This document shows, piece by piece, positions 48,537 to 57,149 of a stretch of DNA of 64,000 nt. The position numbers were made by a program, and so were the translations under genes. Source of the DNA: Geminicoccaceae bacterium (GTDB lineage Bacteria > Pseudomonadota > Alphaproteobacteria > Geminicoccales > Geminicoccaceae); contig AP024683.1 of NCBI GenBank assembly GCA_025999455.1, positions 1,805,501 to 1,869,500 on the forward strand, written 5' to 3'. The notes under the pieces were generated by a model. The model searched no databases. It saw only the letters and a list, made by a program, of their open reading frames with translations, and was not told the origin of the DNA. Each line of letters starts with the position of its first letter. Position 1 is the stretch's first letter.

Positions 48537-49642
48537 GCGCCCGCCACTCCGAGCGGTGGTCCCACGGGGCGGCCGCGGCGGTGCTCGAACAGACCCGCGA
48601 GCACGAGGACGAAGCTCGCGAAGAGGAGCGGTGCGGTCCAGGCGGCGAGCGCGGGGGCGACGAGCCCGAGCTCGCCGAGCGCCAAGAGGAGGCCGTTGCC
48701 GATCAGGTGCACGAAGCCGATCGCGAGGCCCTTGGCGAAGAGCGCGAAGGTCTCACCGACCCGGGCGAGCCGCCGGACGAGCGCGAAGGGGAGGACGACG
48801 GTCGCCCAGAGCGCCACGAGGCCGGCCAGGCGGGCCTGCAGCCAGGTCCGGTGCCCTTCGGTGCCGCCGACGCCGAAACCGTCGGCCCGGATCACGCTCC
48901 AGAGCTGGGCGATCGAGAGCTCGCGCGGCAGCTTGGCCATGAGCGCCACCTGCTCGAGGTCGAGGCGCACGGGCCAGAAGAGCTCGGGCAGCCGCTCGAC
49001 CGGTCGCGCCGCGGCCGGCCGCCGCACGACCTCGTACAAGCGCCAGCCTTCGGGCCCGGGCTCGGCACGCGCCGCCTCGATCCGCTCGAGGAGCCGGCCC
49101 TGCGGGTCGAGGCGGAGGATCAAGAGGTCGCGCGGCTCGCCCATCGCCGCGGCGTCGGACGGCAGGCGCACGACGTCGTCGCCGGTGCGGACCCAGAGGG
49201 CGCCGTTGGAGGGCAGGCCCACGGTCTTGAAGTCGGCGACCCCCATGGCCCGCAGCACCGGCACGGTCGCGGGCACCGCCAGATCGTCGAGCAGGAGCTT
49301 GCCGCCCAGGACGACGAGGGCGACCGGCCACAGCCGAACCAGGAGGCCGAGGCGCGAGAGCCCGGCCCCCCACATCGCGACGAGCTCGCGGAAGCGCAGG
49401 AGATCGCTCGCCGTCAGGAGACCCGCCACGAGCACGGCCATCGGCAAGAGCTCGGTGAGGAGGGTCGGCAAGCGGATCGGGACGTAGGCGAGGAGCGCCC
49501 AGGCGGAGCCGCCGGCACGGCGGATCACCCGCGGACCCACGTCCAAAAGGTCGAAGACGAGCGCGAAACCGGTCACCGCCAACAGCACGACCGCCAGGCG
49601 GACGAGGTAGAGCCTCACCAGATAACGGCCGAGCCGGCTCAC
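48533..49642 (-). CDS. LptG-like permease
   Basis: A 369-residue LptF/LptG-family membrane protein. N-terminal membrane segments (VRLAVVLLAVTGFALVFDLLD and others), a periplasmic middle part, then C-terminal segments (LAGLVALWATVVLPFALV, FVHLIGNGLLLALGELGLV). LptG and LptF form the transmembrane part of the LPS exporter. The pair here sits inside the sphingolipid operon. GTG start, 4-bp overlaps on both sides. Whether another lptFG pair exists in the genome cannot be seen. Confidence 0.82.
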   Translation of the reverse strand: MSRLGRYLVRLYLVRLAVVLLAVTGFALVFDLLDVGPRVIRRAGGSAWALLAYVPIRLPTLLTELLPMAVLVAGLLTASDLLRFRELVAMWGAGLSRLGLLVRLWPVALVVLGGKLLLDDLAVPATVPVLRAMGVADFKTVGLPSNGALWVRTGDDVVRLPSDAAAMGEPRDLLILRLDPQGRLLERIEAARAEPGPEGWRLYEVVRRPAAARPVERLPELFWPVRLDLEQVALMAKLPRELSIAQLWSVIRADGFGVGGTEGHRTWLQARLAGLVALWATVVLPFALVRRLARVGETFALFAKGLAIGFVHLIGNGLLLALGELGLVAPALAAWTAPLLFASFVLVLAGLFEHRRGRPVGPPLGVAGA

Positions 49643-50841
49643 GGCCCGCTCCCGCGCAGCCCGAGCCGGCCGCCCGCCCAAGCCTCGAGCCGCTCGACCA
49701 GCAGATCGAAGCGCCCGCTACCTCCGGCCTGCGGCACGCGCGCCGATCGCCACCAGGTGAGGGCCGCGCCGAGCGCACCGAACGCCAGGAAGGGCAGCCA
49801 CAGACCGAGCCAGGGCGAAAGCTTGCCGTCGTCGGCGAGCGATTCGCCGAAATGGAGGATCTGGTTGTAAGCCAAAAGGAGCACGAGGCCGACCACGAGC
49901 CCGTAGGAGCGGCGGGCGCGGCGGCGGGCGATCGCAAGCGGCAAGGCCACGAGCGGCAGGAGCGGGATCGAGAGGACGCGGACGAGCCGGCCGTGCAGCT
50001 CGGCTTCGATCTCGGGCGGGTCGATGCCCTTCACCGGGCGGTCGAGGGCGGCCCGGAGCTCGGGCAGGGTGAGCTCGCGCTCGTCCTCGCCGCGTGGGCG
50101 GAAGGGCTTGGGCTCCGCACCCTCGAGATCGGTCGTGAAACTGCGGAAGCGGACGGTCGCGGCGGGTCGCTCGGCCCCGTCCTCGCCGGGCGCCGGCACG
50201 AGCTGATGGACCCCGTCCTCGAGGTCGAAGCGGATCGGCTGGTCACCCTCGGCGGCGAGGATCCGGCCGCGCCGGGCGGTGATCGTGAGCGTGCTGCCGT
50301 CCTTCATCCGGCTGAAGAGCACGAGACCTTCGAGCCGATCGCGTTCGGGGCTCAGCCGCTCGACCGCGTAGGTCGTGCCGGCGAGCGTCACGAAGGCCCG
50401 CTCGCGGATCAGGGTCAAGAAGGTGACGTTGGAAAGGGCGAAGAGCGCGGCTCGGTAGGCGTAGCGGCTGTAGGGCTGGAGGTGGCTCACGATCACGGCG
50501 TTGATCGCGAGGAGCAGGAAGCCGATCGCGACGAGCGGGCGCAACAGCTCGTGCAGGCCGCGCCCGGCGGCGAGGATCGCGTCGATCTCGCCGTCGCGCG
50601 AGAGCCGGCTGAAGACGAGGAGGATCGCGATGAAGAAGGCCGCCGGGAGGGCGACGCCCATGTAGTGCGGCACGAGATAGCCGAGCATCTCGAGCAGCAC
50701 GAGCATGCTGCCGCGCCAGCCGATCACGATGTCGAGCACGCGCAGCATGCGTTCGGCCAAGAGCACGGCCAGCGCCACGACGACGATCGCCAGCATCGGG
50801 CGGACGACGAGGCCGATCAGATAACGGCTCAGAAGACTCAT
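49639..50841 (-). CDS. LptF-like permease
   Basis: A 400-residue LptF-family protein: MSLLSRYLIGLVVRPMLAIVVVALAVLL at the N-terminus (two pieces), LVPHYMGVALPAAFFIAILL, a periplasmic jelly-roll region in the middle (about residues 130-270), and C-terminal helices. It partners the LptG-like protein, whose gene it overlaps by 4 bp. It is 103 bp downstream of the phosphoesterase gene, the only sizeable gap in the operon, so it may have its own promoter. Confidence 0.83.
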   Translation of the reverse strand: MSLLSRYLIGLVVRPMLAIVVVALAVLLAERMLRVLDIVIGWRGSMLVLLEMLGYLVPHYMGVALPAAFFIAILLVFSRLSRDGEIDAILAAGRGLHELLRPLVAIGFLLLAINAVIVSHLQPYSRYAYRAALFALSNVTFLTLIRERAFVTLAGTTYAVERLSPERDRLEGLVLFSRMKDGSTLTITARRGRILAAEGDQPIRFDLEDGVHQLVPAPGEDGAERPAATVRFRSFTTDLEGAEPKPFRPRGEDERELTLPELRAALDRPVKGIDPPEIEAELHGRLVRVLSIPLLPLVALPLAIARRRARRSYGLVVGLVLLLAYNQILHFGESLADDGKLSPWLGLWLPFLAFGALGAALTWWRSARVPQAGGSGRFDLLVERLEAWAGGRLGLRGSGP

Positions 50842-50944
50842 GCTCGGGCCGACGCGGCGGAACGCGATCGCGGGGGGAGCCGCGGGCGCCAGACGGAATA
50901 CCCGCTCACTCTGGAGCGCGCATAGCCCAAGGCGATCTCGCTGC

Positions 50945-51862
50945 CTAGGCGAGCGCGGCCACAGCTGCGCCCGGGAGTGCGACGGACTCGCGGACCACGC
51001 GGCCGTCGGGCTCGACCCGCACCGCCTCGGCCTCGATCCGGAACCGCCCGTCCGCGCCGAGGGGTGCGATCCGGTAGAGGAGCCCGCCGCCGCGCCGGTC
51101 GGGCTCGTCGGCGCGGAGCGAGGCCGAGGGGGCGGCCACGACCGGGACGGGACCCGCTGGGCCGTCGAGCGTGCCGACCTCGAGGCGGTGATCGTGGCCC
51201 GAGAGTACGAGCTCCGCCCCCTCGCGGGCGAGGACCGCCCGGAGATCCTCGGCGTCGAGCAGCGCCTTGCGCGACGGGCTCCAGCCTTCGACCGGTGGGT
51301 GGTGGACGAGCACGACGCGGCAGAGGCCGGCGCGCGCCGCTTCGCCGAGGTGACCGTCGAGCCGGGCGAGCTGCGCGCGACCCAGGCGGCCGGCCGCGTC
51401 GCCCCAGGGCCGCGGGACGGCGCTCGACAGGCCCACGAAGAGGAGGGGCCCCACCCGGCGCAGGAAGGGAAAGGCGTCGGGGCCGGCGACGCCTTCCATC
51501 CAGCACCGCCAAAGCGGCCAGAAGGCCTCGGCGGCACCGGCCACGTAGGCGTCGTGGTTGCCGGGGATCAGCGTGATCCGCTCGGGCGGGGCGAGTCGCT
51601 CGAGCCAACGCCGGGCGCGCTCGAACTCGCCCGGCAACGAGATGTTCACGAGGTCACCCGTGATCACCCAATGATCCGGCCGAGCCGCGGCGAGGGCCGC
51701 GACGGTCGCCTCGAGCACGGTCGAAAGATGCGCCCGCCGGCGGCGCAGTTGCCACGAGAGGAAGCCCGTGGCCCGCTTCGAGGCGAGCTCGCGCAGCCGC
51801 GGTCGGGGCAGGGGGCCGAGATGGACGTCGCTCAGATGGGCGAGCCGGAAGACGTCGCTCAC
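50945..51862 (-). CDS. Calcineurin-like metallophosphoesterase
   Basis: A 305-residue metallophosphoesterase. The dinuclear-metal motifs are visible: HLSDVHLG, VITGDLVN, IPGNHDAY, LVHHPP and SGHDH. The substrate is unknown; in a lipid operon it may remove a phosphate from a lipid head-group intermediate or nucleotide. GTG start, 4-bp overlap with the NTP-transferase gene. Confidence 0.8.
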   Translation of the reverse strand: MSDVFRLAHLSDVHLGPLPRPRLRELASKRATGFLSWQLRRRRAHLSTVLEATVAALAAARPDHWVITGDLVNISLPGEFERARRWLERLAPPERITLIPGNHDAYVAGAAEAFWPLWRCWMEGVAGPDAFPFLRRVGPLLFVGLSSAVPRPWGDAAGRLGRAQLARLDGHLGEAARAGLCRVVLVHHPPVEGWSPSRKALLDAEDLRAVLAREGAELVLSGHDHRLEVGTLDGPAGPVPVVAAPSASLRADEPDRRGGGLLYRIAPLGADGRFRIEAEAVRVEPDGRVVRESVALPGAAVAALA

Positions 51863-52671
51863 GAGGGGCTCCGGGCGGCGCGCCGGGCGAGGATCGCCTC
51901 GGCGAGGGCGAGATCGGCCGGGCGGTCGACGTCGATCGCCGCCTCGCCGATCGGGATCGACACCGCGGCGACGCTGCAGCCGAGCGTTCGCGAAGCGCGC
52001 GCCATCGCCCGGGCGAGCGTCAGCCGGCCGCTCAGATAGAGGAGGAGGTTGCCGAGGCCGAGCAGGCGGACGATCCGCCAGGGACGCTTGCGCTCGGCCT
52101 CGACGCGCCGCCAGAAGGCGAGCGCCGGGCGGGCCGCATCGCCGCGCAGGAGGAACAGGTTGGCGCCCGAGAAGCGGCCGTCGGCGAAGCGCCACCAGGT
52201 CCGCCGGGTCGACGGAGCCGCGGCGCGCACCGCCCATTCGGGCGCGAGCCCGACCACGACCGCGGCACCGCTCGCGAGCGCGGGGGCCAGGAACGCTTCC
52301 AGGATCGCCCGGTCGAGGAGCGGGTGGTCGGCCGTGGTGACGAGGAGCGGCAGCCCCTCCGTGTGGGCGAGCCCCGCCTCGACGCTCGCCGAGAGCGAAG
52401 CCTCCGGCGGCCGCAGCGCGAGCCGGCCTTCGGCCAGGAGCCGGGCGATCGCCGGCAGCCGCTCGAGCCCCGCCTCGGGTTCGGCCAGGACGAGGATGCG
52501 GCGGATCGCGGCCCTGTCGGCGAGTGTGTCGACCACGTGCGCGACCATCGGCCGGCCGGCGAGCGGCGCGAGACATTTGAAGGGCACGCCCGCGGCGCGC
52601 GCGACCGGATCCACCTCGCCCGGCCGCGCGCCCGCGAGGACCAGGGCGGCGAGCGCTTCGGCGCCGTTCAC
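51859..52671 (-). CDS. NTP-transferase family protein
   Basis: A 270-residue MobA-like nucleotidyltransferase. The motif LAALVLAGARPGEVDPVAR (starting at about residue 7) is the glycine-rich loop, followed by KCLAPLAGRPMVAHVV and VTTADHPLLD. Such enzymes make CDP-, GDP- or UDP-linked products or guanylylate cofactors. In this locus a CDP-linked head-group donor is plausible. GTG start, 4-bp overlaps with both neighbours. Confidence 0.7.
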   Translation of the reverse strand: MNGAEALAALVLAGARPGEVDPVARAAGVPFKCLAPLAGRPMVAHVVDTLADRAAIRRILVLAEPEAGLERLPAIARLLAEGRLALRPPEASLSASVEAGLAHTEGLPLLVTTADHPLLDRAILEAFLAPALASGAAVVVGLAPEWAVRAAAPSTRRTWWRFADGRFSGANLFLLRGDAARPALAFWRRVEAERKRPWRIVRLLGLGNLLLYLSGRLTLARAMARASRTLGCSVAAVSIPIGEAAIDVDRPADLALAEAILARRAARSPS

Positions 52672-53807
52672 GCCAGCTCCTTCACGTAGATCCGGTAGGT
52701 CTTGTAGGGCCGGCCGCCCATCAGACGGATCAAGGCGTCGGTCCGTCGATTGTCCTCGAGCACCCAGGAAAGCTCGGCACCCCGGGTGCCGCGGGCCCGA
52801 TGATGCTCGTGGACCGCGCGGATGACGGCGAGCGCCAGAGCGGCACCCCAAGGCCCGTTCTGGAAGGCGCGGCGCACACCCATGAGCGGCATGCGGCCCT
52901 CGGGGATGCCGCGGACCTTGAGCCGCCACAAGAGCTTCGCCCAGCCGAAGGGCCACAATCGGCCGCGCAGATCGCGGATCGCGAGGTTGAGGTTGGGCAG
53001 GGTCACGACCATCGCCGCGGCCTCGCCGTCGAGCTCGCCGATCGCGAAATCCTCGGCGCGGACGAGCGGGCGGATGCTCGTCGCGAGATATCGGGCCTCG
53101 GCCTCGTCGAACGGCAGGAAGCCCCAATTGTCGGCCCAGGCGTCGTTGAAGATCGCGCAGATGGTGGCGATTTCCTCGGCGTAACGGCGCATGTCGAGCG
53201 GCCGCACGCGGATCTTCCCGGCGCGCAGACCGCGCTCCAAGAGCCGGCTCGCCGCTTCGGGCCAATCGCGCTGCACGTCGTACCAATAGCAGATCAGATC
53301 TTTCGCTTTGCGGTAGCCGAGCGCCTCGAGCCGGCGGGCGTACCAGGGCCGATGATGGCCCATCATCATGCTGGGTGGGGTGTCGAAGCCCTCGACGAGG
53401 AGGCCGCAGGTATCGTTGATCGAGGGGTCGAAGGGGCCGGCGACCCGCGTCATGCCGCGCTCGGCGAGCCAGCGCTCGGCGGTGCCCGTGAGGGCCGCGA
53501 ACACGTCCGGGTCGTCCTCGCCCTCGAGAAAGCCGAAATGGCCCGTGGCGTCGCCGTAGCGCTCGAGATGCGCGCGGTTGATCTGGGCGCTGATCCGGCC
53601 GACGTCGCGGCCGCCGCGGCGGGCCACGAAGAGCGCCATCTCGATGCGCGCGAGGAACGGGTTCTTCGAGGCGTCGAGATGCTGGCGCCGCTCGAAGTCG
53701 AGCGGCTTCACCCAACAGGGATCGTCCCGATAGATCGGGTCGGGGACCGCGAGGAAGCGGGCGAGGCCCTTCGGGCCCTCGACCCGCTCGACCGTAACCT
53801 CCGCCAC
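52668..53807 (-). CDS. GNAT-like N-acyltransferase, bacterial ceramide synthase candidate
   Basis: A 379-residue protein with a GNAT-like profile. Its N-terminus (IYRDDPCWVKPLDFERRQHLD) and C-terminus (NRRTDALIRLMGGRPYKTYRIY) match the acyltransferase reported as bCerS in Caulobacter in general layout. bCerS adds an acyl chain to the amino group of a sphinganine-type base. Other landmarks are GFLEGEDDPDVFAALTG and GFDTPPSMMMGHHRPWYA. GTG start. It lies 10 bp after the hydroxylase gene. Confidence 0.65.
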   Translation of the reverse strand: MAEVTVERVEGPKGLARFLAVPDPIYRDDPCWVKPLDFERRQHLDASKNPFLARIEMALFVARRGGRDVGRISAQINRAHLERYGDATGHFGFLEGEDDPDVFAALTGTAERWLAERGMTRVAGPFDPSINDTCGLLVEGFDTPPSMMMGHHRPWYARRLEALGYRKAKDLICYWYDVQRDWPEAASRLLERGLRAGKIRVRPLDMRRYAEEIATICAIFNDAWADNWGFLPFDEAEARYLATSIRPLVRAEDFAIGELDGEAAAMVVTLPNLNLAIRDLRGRLWPFGWAKLLWRLKVRGIPEGRMPLMGVRRAFQNGPWGAALALAVIRAVHEHHRARGTRGAELSWVLEDNRRTDALIRLMGGRPYKTYRIYVKELA

Positions 53808-53817
53808 GGCCCCCCGC

Positions 53818-54579
53818 TCAGGCGGCGCGGCGGGTCCGCCGGGCGGCGAGCTCGGCCTCGCTCGGCGAGGCTTGCGCGACCCAGGGATAGCGCTCGCGCT
53901 CCTCGGCCGTGTAGCCGAGATTGAAGGTCGTGGGGCTGCGCGGGACCTCGCGCGGATGTTCGTAGAAGGTGCCGAGCAGACGGTCCCAGAGCCCGCTCGT
54001 GATGCCGAAATTGCCCTGTTCGTTGTGGAAGTGGTGGGCGAGGTGGCGCTTCTTGATCTCGCGCAGCCAGCGGTTCTTGGGCGTGAAGGGCAGGTGCTGG
54101 ACGCAGTGGCAGAACTCGTAGCCGGCGAAGAGCAGGAGCGCGGTCGCGAAGGCGGCGAACGCGCCGGCACTGCCACCCACGGCCCAGCCGAGCGGCAAAG
54201 CGACGAGCGCGATCGTGGGCAGGGTCGTGTAGAGTGCGCCGAAGAGGACGGCGAGGTCGTGCGGATCGGCGTGGTGGTCGTAGTGGATCCGCTTCCAGAC
54301 CTTGGCGGTGAGCGGTGACTTGTAGAGGAAGCGGCCGTGGAGGACGAAGCGGTGGAGGAGATATTCCGCCGCCGGGTAGACGAGGAGGGTGACGGCGACC
54401 GCCGCGAGCGGGCCGAGCCAGCCTTCGGCGAACCGCAGGGTGAGGACGATCGAGACGGCGGCGAGCACGAAATAGACGATGATCGAATAGTGGGTGAAAT
54501 AGGCGACGACGAGCTCGCCGAGCGTCATCTTGTCGAGCTGGTAGCGACGGTGGACCCAAGGCCGCCAAGACATCGCCAT
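53818..54579 (-). CDS. Fatty-acid hydroxylase / sterol-desaturase family protein
   Basis: A 253-residue di-iron membrane hydroxylase. Histidine boxes are clear: HRFVLH, HYDHHADPHD, HCVQH and RHLAHHFHNEQ, with about four membrane segments between them. Relatives hydroxylate fatty acids, sphingoid bases or carotenoids. In this locus an acyl chain or sphingoid base of the ceramide is the likely substrate. It is the first gene of the minus operon; a second ATG lies two codons in. Confidence 0.82.
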   Translation of the reverse strand: MAMSWRPWVHRRYQLDKMTLGELVVAYFTHYSIIVYFVLAAVSIVLTLRFAEGWLGPLAAVAVTLLVYPAAEYLLHRFVLHGRFLYKSPLTAKVWKRIHYDHHADPHDLAVLFGALYTTLPTIALVALPLGWAVGGSAGAFAAFATALLLFAGYEFCHCVQHLPFTPKNRWLREIKKRHLAHHFHNEQGNFGITSGLWDRLLGTFYEHPREVPRSPTTFNLGYTAEERERYPWVAQASPSEAELAARRTRRAA

Positions 54580-54685
54580 CGACCTTTCCCGTTCCCGTGC
54601 AACCTCGCGCGCCGGGCGGACGGCCCGGCGGCCAGCAAGTAGGCGCCGCCGAGGGGACCGACAAGCCCGACCGCCATCCTCCGCC

Positions 54686-54709
54686 GAAGGTCGCGTCGAA
54701 GGTCGCGTC
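54686..54709. repeat. 12-bp tandem direct repeat
   Basis: GAAGGTCGCGTC occurs twice without a gap in the 156-bp space between the ELM1-domain gene and the hydroxylase gene. A 7-bp hairpin (54611-54629) also lies in this space. The role of either is unknown. Confidence 0.6.
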
Positions 54710-54735
54710 GACCGCGCCGCCGCGGCCGGCGATCC

Positions 54736-57099
54736 TCAAGCGGCGCTCGGCTGCTCGCTCATGAGCCGCCGCACCCGCTCCGCCACCCGGCTCAGATCGT
54801 CGAGCGGCTTCGGCCGCGCCATCGGCTCCTCGGTCCCGCCGAGCCGGCGGACGAGCCCGCGCGCGACGAGGGCGCGGTGCAGCTCGACCGGGTCGGGCGG
54901 CAAGTTGAGGAGGCCGCGCGTGGCGAGATGATCGACGAAGCGGCCGAGCAGGTGCTGCTGGTGCGGCGTGCCGCGATAGGTCGTCCCACCGCCCACGAGC
55001 AGCCGGGCGAAGCGCACGAGCGGCCGGCCGAGCGGCACGCGATCGTACCAGCGCGGCAGGTCGAGCAGCTCCGTGGGCTTACCCGCGAGGCAGGCCTCGG
55101 CGAGGGTCACGAGCTCGTCGGCGCTCACCACGACCCGGTCGGCGAGGGTCAGGAAGGCGACACGGGCGCCCTCGTCCCCCGCTTCGTCGGCCCGCACCTC
55201 GACGAGCGGCAGCCCGGCCAAGGCCTCGCGCAGCGCGGCGACCGCCGCTTCGGGCGTCTTCCGATCGAGATGGAGGAGGAGAGCCCCGCCGCTCGCGCGG
55301 AGCTCCGCGGCGAGCCGCGCACCGGCGCGCGCGAGGACGTCCGGGGTGACCCGGTAGCCGGCGCGGCCGGGGCCCAGGAGGAGGGCGGTCCAGGGGCGCG
55401 GCAGTGCGGCGAGGCGGGCGCTCCAGGCGGCGTGCGCGGCCTCGACCTCCGCCGGATCGAGCCCGGCGAGCGGCGCCGCCACGGGCAGGACGTTGTCACG
55501 CAGCGGCAGCCGCGCCTGCGGCGTCGCGACGATCAGGTCGAAGAGCTCGAAGGGGGCGCGCGGCCGGCCGATCTGGACGAGCCGGGTCCGCCCGCCGGAG
55601 GCCCGGCGGATCCAGAGCGCCGCGGGCACGCTCTTGCGACCCGAGGCGACGACGAGATCGGGCCAGGGCGGTCCGAGCGGGTCGCTCGCGGCGAGGTCGA
55701 CGCTCGCGAGCGAAGCGCCGAGCACGAGGTTGGGCAGCCGTCGGCGGGCGTTGAGGACGAGCCGCCGGCTCTCCCAGGGCCAGCCGAGGGCGCGGGCGAG
55801 CTCTTCGACCTGGCGGTCGTGGACCGGATCGCCGGTGACGAGGGCCCAAACACGCGGCTGACCCGGATCGGCCGTCCGCCGGCAGGTGAAGGCGCGCGGG
55901 CCGTCGGAGGCGAAGCGCGGGTCGGGTGCGACCTCGAGACGCCACGAGGGGCCGGGCCGGCGCGCCGCCGCCTCGGCGATCCGTCGCCGCCACCATTCCG
56001 GGCTCGCGAGGCCGCGGTCGGCCCGCGCCCGCACGGTCGCGAGGACGGTGCGCTCGGCCCGGGCGAAGAGGGTGTCCAGGACCCAGGCGATGTCGGCGGG
56101 CGGTACCCGGTCGAGGAGGTCGACGGCGAGCACGGCATCGGCCGGAGAGGCTGCGGCGAGCCCGGGATCGCGGGCGAGGTCGCGGCTTTCGACGGCGAGC
56201 CCCTCGGGCGGGTCGGCGAGCTCAGGGGCGTGGCCGAAGCCCAGGACCAGGAGCCGCTTCGCGCCGGTGTCGGCGAGGAGCCGCCGTGCCGCTTCGGAGA
56301 GCCGCGCGGGCGGGCTTTCGGGCCAGGGCTCGTTCGCGAAGGCGAGCTCGGTGAAGGTGGGCGAGGGCCGGTCGGGGCCGAAGATCTGGTAGCCCGCCGC
56401 GTCGGCCTCGCGCTCGAGATCGTGCCAGATGTAGGCCAAGGGGTTCGGATGGTAGGAATAGTCGTCCGGGAAGGGCTCCCAGGGCTGCTGATGCAAGGCG
56501 GTGTAGTGCAGGCACTTGGTCCGCCCCTCGACATATTCCTGGTCGCGGGCGTTCCAGTGCGGATCGCAGGGGCCCCAGAGGCCCGGCACGGCGGCCGGTT
56601 TCTTGATGAGCGCGTGCTTGCCCTCGCGGGCCGCCGTGGTGCGGTTCCACAAGGGCAGCATCTTCGCGCAATCGATCAGCATGACCGAGGTTTCTTCGGG
56701 CGAGATCGCGAGATAGCCGTGCTCGCCCATCTCCAGATCGAAGAGCTCGGCCGGATCGGCCAGGTAGATCTGGTCGACGTCGTTGTAGATGGCGCGCCCC
56801 GTGCCACCGGCGAGCTCGGGGATGGCGAAGCGGTACTTGGTGAAGCCGGTGCGCCAGCCCTTGCGGTCGAAACCGGCGAGATCGCTCATCCGGTAGATCT
56901 CGTAAGTGCGGGCGGGATCGCGGTGCCGCTCGATCGACCAGAAGAAGATCCGCTCGGCGCGGTACTGGGCGGGCTCGGTGCCGAGGAAGATCCGCACGGG
57001 CGGCTTCGGGCTCGGCGTCACGCCGGGCCGCGGCGGCAGCACCACGCACTCCGGCTGCTCACGGAAATAGGGCCAGCTGCGGGCCGTGCTCGAATCCAT
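54736..57099 (-). CDS. Three-part protein: glycosyltransferase-like, methyltransferase-like and ELM1 domain
   Basis: A 787-residue protein. Residues about 30-250 look like a nucleotide-sugar glycosyltransferase: PPVRIFLGTEPAQYRAERIF, EIYRMSDLAGF and AIYNDVDQIYLADP with DVD at 107-109. About 265-410 resembles a Rossmann fold with the glycine stretch LVLGFGH, perhaps a methyltransferase. From about 415 to 720 is a DUF1022/ELM1-type region (VWALVTGDPVHDRQVEELARALG, QIGRPRAPFELFDLIVATPQ, LPLRDNVLP). Such a fusion is unusual. A GGAGGA ribosome site precedes the ATG. An ABC exporter gene ends 50 bp upstream. The function is unknown; glycolipid or surface glycan work is an inference. Confidence 0.7.
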   Translation of the reverse strand: MDSSTARSWPYFREQPECVVLPPRPGVTPSPKPPVRIFLGTEPAQYRAERIFFWSIERHRDPARTYEIYRMSDLAGFDRKGWRTGFTKYRFAIPELAGGTGRAIYNDVDQIYLADPAELFDLEMGEHGYLAISPEETSVMLIDCAKMLPLWNRTTAAREGKHALIKKPAAVPGLWGPCDPHWNARDQEYVEGRTKCLHYTALHQQPWEPFPDDYSYHPNPLAYIWHDLEREADAAGYQIFGPDRPSPTFTELAFANEPWPESPPARLSEAARRLLADTGAKRLLVLGFGHAPELADPPEGLAVESRDLARDPGLAAASPADAVLAVDLLDRVPPADIAWVLDTLFARAERTVLATVRARADRGLASPEWWRRRIAEAAARRPGPSWRLEVAPDPRFASDGPRAFTCRRTADPGQPRVWALVTGDPVHDRQVEELARALGWPWESRRLVLNARRRLPNLVLGASLASVDLAASDPLGPPWPDLVVASGRKSVPAALWIRRASGGRTRLVQIGRPRAPFELFDLIVATPQARLPLRDNVLPVAAPLAGLDPAEVEAAHAAWSARLAALPRPWTALLLGPGRAGYRVTPDVLARAGARLAAELRASGGALLLHLDRKTPEAAVAALREALAGLPLVEVRADEAGDEGARVAFLTLADRVVVSADELVTLAEACLAGKPTELLDLPRWYDRVPLGRPLVRFARLLVGGGTTYRGTPHQQHLLGRFVDHLATRGLLNLPPDPVELHRALVARGLVRRLGGTEEPMARPKPLDDLSRVAERVRRLMSEQPSAA

Positions 57100-57149
57100 C
57101 GAAGCGATCCTCCGCCCGGGATGCCGACGCCGGGCTGCTAGGGCGCCAC

